64,000 nucleotides of DNA from Camarhynchus parvulus (GCF_901933205.1 NC_044601.1:45605376-45669375), one strand, 5' to 3'; positions 22,435 through 36,500 are shown, counted from the first letter of the stretch. Made by a program: numbers and translations. Notes: generated from the letters alone by a model not told the origin.

Positions 22435-24029
22435 TTGTGTCCACATAAAACAATTTTTAAAAAAGCCAAACAAACTGATGAACCAAAAAATTCCCAAATA
22501 AATAACTTTTTTAAAATACTGTGGAATCAAAACTAGTTTGAAACACATTGAATTTCAAATGTATCAGAATGTTTAAAAAAAAAATCTCCACAGATCAGAG
22601 GGTGTCAAAAAAATCTCCAGTAGATCAGAGTGTACATACTCACATATTCTAAAACTTTGAAAGTTGTTCATAGGAGATTTCTGGCTGACTTGAATTGGTT
22701 TATTCAGAAGTTTTTCTGGAGAATTTAAAACTTAAAATAAGTCTCTGATCTTAAATCTCATTTCTACTTCCTAATAGAATTATTTCCTGTACTTCACCCC
22801 TCAGATGAGCATAAAGAAAGCCAAATCTTGGTCAAGTACCTGTTTCAATATGTCAGTCCTGATGGGGCGTGGATTGCTTCCACAGTTTCTCACTCGGCAG
22901 AGCAGTGCTCAATAATTTACCATACATGTTGACTGTGATGTCAACATGACATCAGTAATGTCAAGATCAAGATAACAGAGAAGGAAAGGAATATTGTTAC
23001 AAAATTGAAAAAAGAAGGATCAGCCTTCAAACATTTAGGAATAATGATCTGGAAAGAGAGGGTAGCTGAGACCAAAAGATGGGGGCAGGGAAAAAACAGA
23101 AGAATAGTGCATGAAAGGATAAGGTGTTTCCATTTTCAGTTTAGGCGGGAAATTATTAAAGAGGAGCTGTTACAATGCCTAAGCATCCTTTTCTTTTGCT
23201 GTGTCTCTGAGGCACTTTGGCTTCTGTCTCTAGATAAGTCTGAATTGGTTATCATTCAGAGCAGATGTCAGTGACAAAACATTTGCACCAAAGTACAGCT
23301 AATTCAGACCCCGGGTCCCTAATGGCTCTTCTGTAAATAAACCTGCTTAGATTTCTCTCTACAAAATGATGAGTGTGAGGATAAATAATTTTGCAAAACA
23401 GACCATTCCATCAATGCAGTAACCCTTGAACTATATTTTATCCTACTGCCAGCTTTCTTCTGGAATTACAGAAAAGGAGTATATTTAGCTGAGTGTAAAA
23501 ATAATTTTAAAATACAAGGTGCAATATGTCAATGTGGATGCCCATTTTGGACCAGGGTAATGCTGCTGAAAACAGTAGAGGGGCTTCATAAATGTACTCT
23601 AGTGGAAGGGGGATTCAATTAGGCATGAAAATTAAGTATTTCTTTGAATAAAGAAGTCAGTGCTGCTGCTGAGAATCAACCTGCAACAAAACCTGGCCAT
23701 AAACAATTCACAATTGAATAAATCCTGACAGAAAGCAAGCTGTTACTTTTGGCTGTTGCTATTGGCATGGTTTTAGAACACACATTGAAAGACATAGGTG
23801 AAATTTGGTACGCTGCATATCAAAATTAGCAATTGAAGGATACAATTTCCTTTGTAGTGCCCCAAAGATATCTAATTTTTTTCTAGTGCATGAATAATTA
23901 AAATAATTGACTGTGAAGACAGAGCAGCTTGTAAGAGTCTCAGTTTTTGAAAACTACTCTAAGCATCCTGCCCCACTTTGTGCAACAACACAGACTGTAG
24001 AATGTCATTAAAGGGCTGTTTTGTTAAAT
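22435..24029. other. Unassigned AT-rich non-coding DNA
   Basis: Apart from the short duplication at 22575-22634 nothing is recognised. The ORF at 23005-23274 lacks any supporting signal. Confidence 0.4.
22575..22634 (+). repeat. About 30-bp imperfect tandem duplication
   Basis: Two copies of an A-run followed by TCTCCA(CA/GTA)GATCAGAG are adjacent. They differ by a small indel. Confidence 0.85.
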
Positions 24030-24200
24030 TGTCTCCTACTTGGGTTGGAGTATTGTTCTGTCAAAAGATATCCAGCCTTGATTTGAAAACATTAAATAAT
24101 ACCAAATCCACAACATCCCTAAGTGCATTGTTTACTGGATAATTATAGTTATGTCTAATCTTGCCTGAGCCTCTCTTATTGCTAAATTAAAGTCTTCTGC
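24030..24200 (-). mobile_element. Ancient CR1/L3-like LINE relic
   Basis: The + strand carries blocks typical of the reverse complement of old amniote CR1/L3 elements: ATCCAGCCTTGATTTGAAAA, then AATACCAAATCCACAACATC, CCCTAAGT, GTTTACTGGATAATTA and CTAATCTTGCCTGAGCCTCT. These correspond to the well-known block about vicinal lines (ccagcctcaatttaaa ... atccatcacatccctt ... caatggttaatta). It is far more diverged than the other CR1 copies here. Confidence 0.5.
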
Positions 24201-27200
24201 AATCACAAATACTGTCTTGACCTTGTGGGCTCATTATCACTGTAACAGCAAGTTGCAGAGGCAACTGCTGGCTGTACTGCCCAACCTGGCTGAATGCAAG
24301 GGAGGTGCGGTCAGCAATGCAGAGTGACCTCTGAGAGTACTGGTTTTACCGAGCCCTCACAATCTGCTCCTGTGCTGGAGATGCCACTTTCTGCCCCCAC
24401 CTAAGGGGTAGAAGCACAAGGATGCTGCAGCTGCTAAACTTGTCTGCCTGCATCTGGATGATGGAGGACAGTGAGTCTGACAATGGTCCATGGACCAAGT
24501 GAGCAGTGCTCACAGGCCACAGGAGATGATTTTCTCTTCATTTGTTCACTTAGTTTTTAAAGATATTGGACAGAATGCTTTCCAAATACCCTAACTAATG
24601 CCATAGACAAGGTCTGCTGACCCCCTCTTCCTACTGTTTGTAATTCTGATCACACATTCAATGAACCAGCTCCCTTCCATGAACTCTCACACTACAAATT
24701 CATGCTCTGTTGAATATCCACCACAACCCTTGAGCCTGTTGGAGTCAATGCCCTGAAAAATACAATCTCAGGGCCTTGTCCTATGGTTAGGGTGTATATC
24801 CCTTGTTCTTTGATGGATGATGTTGTATTTGGGTGTTAAAGCGGGAACAAAACCAAGCACGTACAGAACTGTTTGTCAGCACTAGGACATAGCTTTTACT
24901 ATGGGGAATACTTTATTTTACTCAAGACTTGCATCAAATTACTGTTAAATAACTGCTGAAAAGCTTCATAGCTTCATACATGTCTTCATAAGATTAGGAC
25001 TCACAAGGTTCATTACAGTGAACAAATCTATTCCAAAATATCCTGCCAAAATTACAACCAAAAAGGCTTCAAACTCCATTCTCAAGTATTGAGGCAAAGT
25101 TCATCAGTCCAGAAAGAAGGGCATGAACATAGGAAAGTGGAGATTATGTAATGAAAAATCATATTCTTCTTTAGCACCAAAATAAAAGTGTTGAAATAAA
25201 ACAAGACATTTCCCAAAAATCCAGAATGTTCCAAAAGTGAAAATGTGGTGAAAAATCAAAACCAAATAGATTTTGACTTTTAAAACATGTGTCCACTGCT
25301 TTGTGGGCAGAACTGTGCAGATAGCCCTCACTCCTTGTTTGCAACCACAACAGCTTTCTGAGCTGAAAAAATTAATTAATCATTCCACATATATTTTATG
25401 CTTCTATTTAAATTTTTTCAGGACATTTTCCTACAAAGCACAGGTTTCTCTTCAGCATTTCAGTGTATATGAGACCATTTTCTTGGTGTTGCTTCCATTC
25501 CTTGGGATATTCTTTGTCATACCAGTTCTTCTAAGGGCAAAGTTATCAGAAATGCCCACGGTTTCCAAAAATGCATATGCTGGAGATTTATGTCACATAC
25601 TAATGGTATTTTCTGGCTTGTTCCTTACAAATGATTTTTTCTGTTCCTTTGGCCACATCCAATTATTGGGTTGACATTTTCAGGGCTTCTTGTCATGGAG
25701 GTGTATATATATAAAATATGTATTTGTACGTAAATAATGCCCTCTTTCTCCATCTGTCCTACACACATCTTTTGCACTTAACATACTGAATGTTGTGTCA
25801 GTTTATATTTCAATATCATGACATCACCCTGTGAGATCACTCTCCAGAGTCATATAAAAAGGTTGCATCCTTTAAAATATTATAATAACAATTTGTTATA
25901 AAATCATCAATATGCACTTTGCTGCCTTTACTGCAGAGTCAGCTCTTTCCCATATTTTCCTGTCTTGAAGAAAAAAAAATTAGTTGGTTACTCTATTGGT
26001 TATAAAACGTGCTTTGTCCCCTATTACTTCTGACCAGTAGAAATTCCTTGTAGAATTTATAGCATCTTATATAGCTCCCAAAATTTTTAAGGAGGATTCT
26101 GATTCAAAGCAGTCTCTGTTCCAAAAATGTGCCCCAATTGATCAACCGGATTTCCTCAATTTTATAAAATCCAAGACTCAAATGAAGTCAAGGAGCATCA
26201 AAATTTCCTTGAAGGAGTCAGTCAACTCCAAAGAGAAAAATCTTTCATCTACTGTCAGAACAACCTTAACGTGACCCCACAGACAGCCAGCAAAAGCATA
26301 CTGTTTGAGCAGTAAGGACTAGGGAACTTCTCCTAACCAACATGAGGGTTTATAATGTACTACTGGCAAATACTGTTGGAGTTTCTAGAGGACTGTACCA
26401 TCTCCTCAGCAATGAGAAAGCAACAAAGAAAACTGATAAACCAGATTAGAGAACTGCAGCAAGTGAAAAGAGATGTCCCTCTTTGTGAAATGTGTTGTAA
26501 GACGATCCCTTTGCAACTGTGAGGCTGATTACAGATTCCAGAAGAGGATATGGGAAAAGTTAGAAGAAACAAGGAGTGCCAGCTGGAAAAGAATCCACAT
26601 CTGTACTAGTGCATAGGCCACCAGGCCTTCCATGGATATCACAAAAAGTTATAATGCTTTGAAATCTGAATTTCATCTTCAAGGATTGAATTTCCACTTG
26701 GCCTCATAAAATCCATAGGATCTTCCCACTTGACTCCCTCAAGCCAGTTTTCATCTAAGGAAGAGCTTCCAACCTTTGCTTTCTGACACCTAGCTCTGTG
26801 TCACTGGGCTAAGAAAGCACACATCTTCTGGATAGCAAAGTCACCCACAGAAACAGATGTATATCAGCACATCATATGTATGTCAGTATATCAGCAAATG
26901 TTCCAGCATGTGGTACATATTCCATCAGCAGAGCTAGGCTGATGGTACATATGTGCCACTACATCCCACTTCTATCACAAAGATGTGTTATCAGCTGTAT
27001 TTGAAAGCAAATGTAAAATTTGTAAATAAGTGAAAGGAGTTTATTCTCATTTCATGTGGATGCAATGAGTTTTGAAACAGCTTTGGTGGGCAGGTCTAAC
27101 AAAAATGTACAGTGCCTAGAAATAAGTAAAATACAGATTATGATTAGGAGTTGTATGAAAATCATAGAGTAGAGATAAAAATCATTCAGGTGGGGAAATG

Positions 27201-27257
27201 AGCCACAAATAAGCATTTCTTTTATTTATGTTTCACTATATTTCATAAACTGGGGGG
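24201..27257. other. Unassigned non-coding DNA
   Basis: A GC-richer patch lies at 24230-24520 and includes a 14-bp palindrome TGGTCCATGGACCA at about 24485. No gene or repeat family is recognised. Confidence 0.4.
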
Positions 27258-27514
27258 AAAAAACAACAAAAAACCCCATAAAAACAACCAAACAACCAAA
27301 ACCAAACAAAAAAACCCAAAACCAAACACACCCCAACAAAACCCACCAAAACAAACAAAAAATAAACAAAACAAACAAAACAAACAAAAACAAAATAAAA
27401 CAAAACACAAACAAAACCACAAACAAACAAACAAAAACAAAAACAAAAAAAAAACCCACACCAAAAAAAACCAAAAACAAAAAAAAAACCCTCCAAACAA
27501 CTCAAATCTCTAAA
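27258..27514 (+). repeat. G-free A/C-rich low-complexity tract
   Basis: About 257 bases contain no G and only a few T. They are irregular AAAC, AAAAC and AACC units. Three overlapping minus-strand ORFs rich in Phe, Val and Cys arise from it and are not genes. Confidence 0.95.
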
Positions 27515-27517
27515 TGC

Positions 27518-30500
27518 TAACTTTGCATTCCTGACTCATTTCTTCTGGTAGTGAAAGTCAATCCAGTACTGTTGACTTATAAAGGCCAAGGATCTGTTCT
27601 CCACTTTTTTTAAGTGCTGGAGTCCACCACCAATGCTGCATTTCAGAATGTTTTCAAGATCCTGACACTGACAGATGAAACAAAAGCATTCAGTAAACAG
27701 AAACAAAGGGAGGAATGGTCATGAAGTACTTCTCTGTGGTTTATATTGGTTTTAATTAAATGAACAGAAATAGGAGAAAAGTTTTCCACCTTTCAGCTCC
27801 ATGACTGGAAAAAAACATGATCACTTGAGAAGAATGAAAGATGTAACGGGAATATTATAAAACCACCAAGATGAAACAAGTACAGATATCCTTTAGAAGA
27901 GAGATTAGGAGTCATTAAAACAGCATTGTGAATTCCAGTTTACAGCTTGCTCGAAGTGACCCCATTAAAACCAGTGACAAAATCTCCCTCTGATGCATAC
28001 AAATCCTGACCTGCTCCGAACTTAATCCCTGCACAAGATACACAAGAACTTGCATTATTATACATAGGACTTAGCCATGAAAGGCGTTTCAAGTTCCCTA
28101 CACTGCAAACGCTTGCATATTGAATAAACAATGGTCTGCATATCCCAGTAAAAGTGCACTGTCCACAGATACTGCTGTATTTATTTCTGACCTACCCACC
28201 AACGCAGAATTTCTCATGAGCCATATAGAAAATCCATGGTGCCAAATGATAGGATAAACCTGTGTCTAAGCAGGAGGTGCTGTTGGCACAACACAGCAGG
28301 AAACAGCAGAGCCAAGGTTGCTCCCCCAGGATTTTGCAAGGAATTCTGAGGATTTTTTCAGGACATTGGAAGGTTTACACATGTTTCTATGCTTTTTTTT
28401 CTCTGAAGATAAAACAGCTAAAATGTGAGTGTGGGGTTTTTGGTTGGTTTGGTTTTTTGTTTAGTTTTAGGTTTTGGGGGCTTTTTTTTTTGCCTAAAAG
28501 CCACTCTAAATGGTCAGAGTAATTTGGAGAAAAGATCTGAAGGCTCAGAAATATGGAAATTATTTTCTGATACTAAATATGCACATACTAGTAATTATAA
28601 GTCCACAATGTACAACTTCTTTTACTTGAGTGTCAAATATTACAGTTTTTCTATGGCAACTCAAGAAATTGCAGCCATATCAAATATCCTTCTAAACTGA
28701 TTTAGCTTTGGGTAATAAAACAAAACTGCTGATGCACCATAATTTCCAGAAAGACTGAGGACACAGATGGCAGAAGAAAATGGAGCTGTCAGAAACTATG
28801 AGCACTCCTATAGACTGTCATGTTATGTATCCTGGTGCTTTTCCTTTTCCCCCAGTACTGTTTTTCGGCAAAAGTACAGTGCCACACAACTATTGACATT
28901 CAAAACAGAAGAGTGTGGCTGGCCTTCTAGATACACAAGGGGTTTGGAAGCCACAGAAGAAACTGTAAAAACCTATTTTTAAAGTATTATTCAAGATTAA
29001 CATGACTGATTTATAAAAAGTCTCTTCTGCAGTCAAGGACAGTAGTGATAAATACCATGACGTCTGCTCTATAATACTTCAAGAAGTCAAAAGTCCTCAA
29101 ATTTCAGAGTTTGGGCCTATAGCCAAGAAATGTACTTGGCAATAGATTCACATCAGGTCCTTTATCCCCTTTTTACAAAGCGAGAAATTTAACCTAGTTA
29201 TGATTTTCCTTGCTGAAATTACACCCCTAAGAAACTAAAAAAGCGGAAGTGCTCCTTCAGTCATTTGCTCAAAACTGCACATATTTTCAACAGCATCATT
29301 GTCAGAAACCAAGGCTTCTGTCACATCCTTGCTCTTTAGTAAAAAACATCACCTACCTTCAGATACTCTTAAAACCTCTTAAGGTAATAAAGAAAACAGC
29401 CAACCAAAAAGCAGTAATTTAGAGGAGGTTATTTTCATACAATGGGAAGTTAACCAACCAAAGGACACAACCCAGATGACACAACTCCATATCCTCCTTC
29501 TAAACCCTCAGTGACTCTCTCTGGAATCTGATTGCTTATAACAACTCCTTGCATCTACCTTGTTCCCACCACCAGGAACAAGCCCAACTCAGTGCCTTTC
29601 AAGATATCTGAAAACATGCACAGACAGAAGAGACCTTCCAGTAGAGCAAGTGAGCAAAGCAGAGATTTCACTTGGAAGACAATGAGGAAAAAAAGCAACA
29701 AGAAAGTGAGAATAGTGAAAATACAAAGAAAATAGTCAAGTAACTTGAAATAATGTTCTGGAATTATACATATACATCTTGGTCCAACATATGTTTTGTT
29801 TATTCAAAAGCTGGAATTTTTTCTCTTGGTTAAAAAAATCAGAGAATATGGATGAGATTAAGCACTAGGTCAGTTCCAGCAATAAGAGCGAAATAGAGTG
29901 AAAGACAGCTGCAGAATTTGGAGTTACATGTGCAAGAACTTCAGTCACATATTTTGATTGGTCAAAAAATGTTCTACCCTATTTCTAAACACAAGTGGTA
30001 CTTTTACTTACATGCTAGACTACTTTATAAAATCCTTTTCTTCAACGAAGCAAATTATTAATTTATGGACACTATCATTTTATGGAAGCATTTGGTACAG
30101 GAAATCATTTCCTTAGCTGCATGTGTCCTGTTCCAATCTTTATGTGTTTATTCTGCAGTGTAAAGAAGAAAAAACATGTGTATTTGAATTTAAAAAATCT
30201 TATTTAAGGATAGAAGAAACACCTGTAATGTAATTTCATTTCAGGGCATCTCATTAACTGAATCCACCCTTCTCCACAGAAATATTAATTCCTATGAGCA
30301 ATGAAAGTTTCCTAAATACTGTGAATTACTTACTCCCACTATATTTCTTTCTATCTGACATCTATTTATTGAGGAAGCAGGGTAGGTATATAAGGGCATA
30401 GAAGCCTGACCAAGTTTTAAAAAGCTTTTTCAAAGTGTGGATAATGTTGGTATTTCAGACCTGCTCCTAGCTGTTTTAAAACCAGGGCCATTTGTGATTT

Positions 30501-32002
30501 TTTATGTCAGTACACAACGGTGGTATGGCAGGAAGGAGATCAAAAGCAAAACAGAACCTAGACACAGAATTTGCTTTCCATTCTTTATAGCACAGCTTTC
30601 CCACCCTGCACCTACCTCCCTTGAAGTCACACAGGAAACTGGAATTTTACCAGAATTTAGCAAATGGTTGATAGACACCATTGTAACTCTGGTGGTGAAG
30701 TGTTTTACAGACACCTTCTGTCTGAATTTCCAGACAGAAAATACAGTGTGTATTTGTCCTTCTGATTCATCCACTTGGATGAGACTGTGAGAATACCTCT
30801 AGAGGGCAAGGAATGAATCACTACTTTGTTCCTTCATCCTTTCTCCCAGCCACCTGCAGGACATCACGACATCACTGTTACAGGCTGGCCAGCACGGATG
30901 TGAGCATGTGCCTGGTATTACTGGCTTGGTTTGCAGCTGATGCCTCCTCAGCAGCAGCAGTGGAGGTCTGCAAGATCAGGTCTCTCCTCTCTCTTTGTGA
31001 CTACAAAACAGTGTCACAAGGCATACACAGCACATTCAATCCTGCTTTGTAGTTTGTTCTCCTTTTATGCTTTCACTGTTCAGTCTTTCCCTTGTTTTCC
31101 TTCCCACTTCGTCACATACACCAAAAGCCAGCATTGGTTCTGATAATGAGATGCTAACACTGGGTCCAGGCCAGCCTTGCTCATGTGTGCTTTAAGCTGT
31201 TTCACACATTTTATAAGATTTCAATACATTTTCAGTTCTGTGAGAAGAAAGATCTTTGAGGTTACTGTTGGCTCTGGTAATCCATCAGCATAAGTTCAGC
31301 AAGACAGGGACTCTGTGTTTCTCTACCAGGTTAACTCTAGACTCAGTATACTGTGTTTGAAAGCAAATAAATGCTAGCTTTCTAAAATGTCTCTGCAAAA
31401 AACAATTGAGTACTATGAAGTGTAAGAGGAAGTTTCTCCAAAGGATGACCCTAGTATATTCATGCTCATTGACTGAAACATCACAAAGTTAATATAACAC
31501 ATAATCCTTTCCTTTGCATACTTAGTAGAAGGAGAAGAAAAAAAAAGGCATTTTTGCATGTCTGCATGTCTGTAACTACAATGCTGGTGCTCTTTTCAGT
31601 ATTAAATATGCAAAAAACCCCAACCCTGAACACACTTTCTACAGGTAATGTTCTGAGTTGTACACCTTACCTATGTTTCTTTAACTGGTTTGTGCTCACA
31701 TCTTTATGAGAAAACATGCCTCTGTCTCAGGACAATCTGGGTACCTGCATGAAACAAAACACCACCTTATTCCACAGAGGAATTTCCATACTGCATACTC
31801 CAGCCTCAGCAGATATGGCAAGTTCAGAGCCAGAGTTTTGAGGTCAAAGGTCTTCCAGAAGTCCCCCATATATTTTCATTTCAGGTTTTCAAGCTCCCTC
31901 AGGAAATCCATTTTGTGGATACTACAAGTCTGTCTAACACCTAGAGAATAGTTCCTTCTCATCTCTGGTAGAGTAAGGACAGTTATTGTATTTCCTGGGA
32001 AA
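27518..32002. other. Unassigned AT-rich non-coding DNA
   Basis: No repeat family or splice-supported exon is recognised. Several ORFs of 60-117 codons (for example 30437-30790) lack start context, splice signals or a known motif. Confidence 0.4.
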
Positions 32003-32404
32003 TGCCCCAACAAAGGCAGGAATGATGAATCTGACTCCATGTTCTCAGAAGGCTAATTTTTATTTTATGATACTATATTATATTAAAGAATACTATATTA
32101 TACTAACTAAAGAATACAGAAAGGATACTTACTAAATGCTAAAAAGATAATAATAAAACCTCATGACTCTTTCCAGAGTCTCAACACAGCTTGGCCCTGA
32201 TTGGCCAAGAGTCAAAACAACTCACACCAGAATCCAATGAAACAATCACCTGTGGGTAAATAATCTCCAAACACATTCCAGATGAGCAAAACAGAGGAGA
32301 AGCAAATGAGATAAGATTTGTTTAGCTTTTCTCTGAGGCTTCTCAGCTTCCCAGGAGAAAAATCCTGGCAGAAGAGATTTTATCAGAGAATGGGAATGCC
32401 ACAC
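32003..32404 (+). mobile_element. Solo LTR of an avian endogenous retrovirus (family C)
   Basis: It shares order and sequence with the minus-strand LTR at 43633-44047: CTGACTCCATG near the start, an AT-rich ACTATATTATA block, GGGTAAATAATCTCC, and CCCAGGAGAAAAATCCTGG near the end, finishing ATGCCACA. It also resembles a very common songbird LTR type that I recognise only by eye. No internal retroviral sequence lies nearby. No convincing target-site duplication is visible at these edges. Confidence 0.75.
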
Positions 32405-32567
32405 ACGGTGAGATTCTCTGTCTGACCTGCATTGTTATCTACATTATATCAGTGGCAAAACTAAAGAGCCATGAAAATGGTGCAGCAAATCCATCAAAAT
32501 TTTCATTTATCTGTTTACCCCTTGTCTGTGCTCCACTTTCTGGGATAATGTGTACATGTGTTTCTGT

Positions 32568-32569
<2 letters not shown>

Positions 32570-32603
<34 letters not shown>

Positions 32604-32610
32604 ACACATA
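32570..32610 (+). repeat. (AC)n microsatellite
   Basis: A run of AC dinucleotides is interrupted twice by TA near its 3' end. Confidence 0.98.
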
Positions 32611-33447
32611 GCACACAGGCAAAGAAAGAAAACTGTGTAAGAGCTACTTGAAGTGGAGACACAAGGACCAGAGTAATCAAGGCATCCTAGTCACTGACAG
32701 AAGGAATCCCACTGAGTATTCTGTCCCTGCCAGGACTATGGACAGTCAGATAGGCTGAGGCTGGAAGGTGGGAGCTGGAGACCTGCAGAATTGCAGGCAA
32801 AAAAAGTGAGATGTTCCTGAGGGCACTTGCTGTCCTTGTGCATGGGTTACAGGAAAAACGATGAGTCTGCCTTTGTGTCCTAGACCCATTTCACTACATT
32901 CATCTGCAGATCCCAGGAGAGTGAGCAGGTTTCAGGCGCAGCAAGTGAAGGGAAAAGTAGAAAGAAGTTGAAGAGAGAAGAGTGGAAAGAGTCTGAAAGT
33001 TGCACATTATAGGATTAGCTCAAATACAGGAAGGCCTGTTTAGAGAAACACAGGAGATATCACCATCCCACTCCCGTCAAGAGCCCCCACTAATTCTTCT
33101 TCATTCCTCCTCTTCAGTAACAGTCCCTTCAACTTCATTCCCTGTCTCAGACCTCAGCCTGCTCCCTCAAAAAACCCAGTCAATACCACTACAAAATACA
33201 GGGACAAAATAAGGTATCCTGGCTCCGTGGAAACTTATGGTATTCCAAGTCTAGTGAAAAGGCTTGGACAGTGAGTGGTCTCTGGTTGAGGCCATGAACA
33301 GCTGGGATAAATCCCAGAACTGCCTTGGCATTGATTTTATTTATTTCAAGGACTTATCTGTCCCTGGCCAGCAGCAACAGAGAGCAAGTGTGATTTACAA
33401 CCATAATTTCTATTGCAGCCAAAGATAGATACTCTGCCCCAAGATGA

Positions 33448-33585
33448 TTTTCTTTTTTTCTTTTTCTTCTCATTTTTCTTTTTCCTTTTTTTCTTTTCTC
33501 TTTTCATTTTCATTTTTCTTTTTCCTTTTTCCTTTCTCCTTTTCCCTTTCCCTTTTCCTTTTTACTTTTCCTTTTCCTTTCTCCT
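33448..33585 (+). repeat. Polypyrimidine tract (TTTTC/TTTCC)n
   Basis: About 138 bases are almost pure C/T with only a few A interruptions. The tract gives misleading Phe/Ser-rich ORFs on the + strand and a Lys/Glu-rich ORF on the minus strand. Confidence 0.97.
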
Positions 33586-36500
33586 TACTGCAATGCATTT
33601 TCTGCCTATGTCCTTTGATGTGGACACCAAACATCCCATTCATTTCATCAAGTGTAGGATTTGTCAGAGTGTGGTACAGTGAAAGCCAGCAGGCTCTCCG
33701 TTTAACACACATAGGCAGGACATTTCACTGTGGGACTAAACCTTTCTCCATCTTCTCTAATTGAATCGTGTCCTACAGTAGCTGCAGTGCATGAAGGAAC
33801 TCAGCATGATGCGTATTTTAATGGATGCTGTAGCACCGGGGTGGCAGCGGGACAGGCACCACACCCCCTTCAGTGAAGCTGAAGGCACATCAGCAGCTGT
33901 GGTGGGCTGGTTGTCGCATCAGATCAGCTAACCATCCTCACCGGGCAAGGAGGGGGTAACACACATGATTTTTTTTATTGGTTTTGCCCCGAGTCACAAA
34001 GTGCTGTGTTTTTCCTTCGCATTTTTTCAAGCAGTTTCCTTTAAGTCCTCTCTGGTAGCAGACACAGACATTCATTCAGCATACAGTGACTCTTAGGCAG
34101 ACAAGCATTAGCAGTTTTTGGCAGTAGCCTGTGACTTCATGTAACGCTGAAATTCCAGTGACAGGCTAAGCTTCCAGCACATCGACCTGGCAATGACAGT
34201 CCCATGTATCCTGTGACTTAGGGTGCTGCTCTGCCAGGGCCTTACTGCCGTAAGCCCAGAAAAAAATACTAGAGAAATTCAGATACCAGCTTTTGCCAAA
34301 TCATCAACAGTATCTTTTCAGACAGAGACAAAAGAGGTAAGAAGCTATTAAATAAATTATCCAAGTGACTTCTGTCTTTTCATATCAGATCGCTGCACAC
34401 AATGTTTCCTAAGGGCCTTTCAATGGTAACAAGCCATGGACTCCAGTTACTCAGACATGTTTTGCATGCTTCCATCCAAAAAATCCGTTCCAATGCACTC
34501 CTCATAAGGAAAATGTAGTAAGCATTGAATAGAGGATTCATTGAGTATGCAAAGGAAAGTTGCATCATAATCTTTTCTCATGACTAAAGGCATTCATTTT
34601 GTGTTACAAGAGGGACACTGTTATGACCCAGAATGCTACACTTTATCAAATTTTCTATTTTCTTGCTCAAAGAACTAAAAAACAAGATTATAGTGAGCTT
34701 TGATTGGTTATAACTCTGGATTGTTTTCTATTTAAGTACATTTTTGAACGTGAAATGGTAAGTAGAGTTCATAGTTATACAATATCCTGTCAGATAACAC
34801 AGAAAACATGGCAGAAGGAATCTATCAGCAGACCAGATAATTTCTAAAACAAAATAAGCTTCTGTTTAAAAAGAAGCTTCTTTCCTATATTGTTTATTTG
34901 ATGGTATGGCAATCTGCCTGCTGTTATTTCAGGTGTGTAGTCTCCACCCAAGTACCTAAAATTAGCTCCATAACAGCAATATCCCTGGTGGTGTGGTAAG
35001 AGAATGTGTGTGAAGAACAGCAAAACATGAGTGGCTCAGGGGTCATAACAACAGCATGTGGTGACAGACGTGGAAAAATATGATCATCAGGCAAAACAAA
35101 CTACACTTATATCAACATTTCTGAAAAAATCCCAAGTTCTCATGGAACTAGAACATACTTACAAGGCACAGACACCAGATCTTGTGGTAGCTAATGTATC
35201 TCAGTGCTCATGACATTTCATTTCTAGAAGCTGGATTGCATGTTTACTTGCAGAACAAAGGCAAGTTGGGAGACATCACAGTATATCCCTAGAGCACAAA
35301 AAATGTTGAAAAGAGACAGTCACTGATGAGAAGTTGCGTTTACAACAAACATCAACTTGATGTGACATCAAGTTCCCATAGATTGTTCACTGGCATGCCT
35401 GCGTCCTAGTGTAGTCCAAGCACATCCATTTTCCTGTACAGATGATTAGGTTCCAGCTTTACAGATATGTCATGTCCGGTCATGACAAAAGTGGATTTGA
35501 GGCAGGAACAGTTCTGTTAGGACCTCAGTAGAGTGACTGCACTGTAAAGCCTTTCAGATATCTGGTTTAAACCCATAATATTTCTTTCAAAGGATAGCAG
35601 CAGTTGCCACTCTGAAGTCCGTGGTAGTCAGGGCGCCACTGGATGTTGTGGCAGGGCTCTCATCTTCTGACAGGGTTTAGAAAGGAAACATTCTCTCCAT
35701 GCAAGCAGGGACTAGATTCCTATCAGAGACAGAAATGAGATTTCCAGACCACTGGCTTAACTTGGCTGGTTTTGAAATCAGTAAGCATAATTCCCAATGG
35801 CAGCAGAGTTATGTCAGTGAGATTCAGTGAAAATTAAAATTACCAATGTCTGTAAGTGCATGACACTCCTTTGGACACAGAACAGTGCCTGCTTAGCTTT
35901 TGTCACTGTTTTGCATTGACAAGTTTGCATATTTTCTTTGAGCAAAAGTCAGATCCTCACTGCTAATGCAAAATACCAGAGGCCAATTACTTCTTACTAT
36001 TTACAGTTAGCTGGCTTTTTGTAGGTTTATTGAAAAAGTGATCCTGCAGAAAGACCTGTGAAATACAAATGAATATGAATGAAATCTAAAGCCATTTTGT
36101 TCACTCTTCACATCTTGCCTGGAAATTTCTTCTGTGTGGAAGTTTCGATAGCCAAAGGCTTAACTGCTGGAACATGATACCTGTCAGAAGAACTGACACC
36201 CCACAAGAAGGAGAAGTGAGAATTGTTCCCTATTTTTTCCTATCCTTTGTCCCATATTTTCATTCACTTTCTATTTCATTTATGCTAATGTTTGGGGTTT
36301 TTTCTGAGAATTTTTCTTAACATATGAACCTACTTTGCAAAAATTGTTTATATGTTCTTTTTTTATATGCTTCAGTGGCCCCAGATAAAGCTGCTAGTCA
36401 AACACACTTTTAGATTCGAAGTTAATATCTTTTGATAGGGAAGAAAGGACTTTACTGGATTAGCAGCAAAAAACCTCCCAAACTCTAGAAAATAACTGTG

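Noticed and set aside
27226..27505. Three overlapping Phe/Cys/Val-rich ORFs on the minus strand
   Set aside because: They are frame readings of the G-free A/C tract. All three frames are open because the tract cannot encode stops easily.
32003..32404. Target-site duplication TGGGAA(A)TGCC around the solo LTR
   Set aside because: The similarity overlaps the LTR termini themselves and would place the LTR edges away from TG...CA, so it is probably coincidence.
33413..33764. Phe/Ser-rich ORFs on + and a Lys/Glu-rich ORF on -
   Set aside because: They come from the polypyrimidine tract and its complement.
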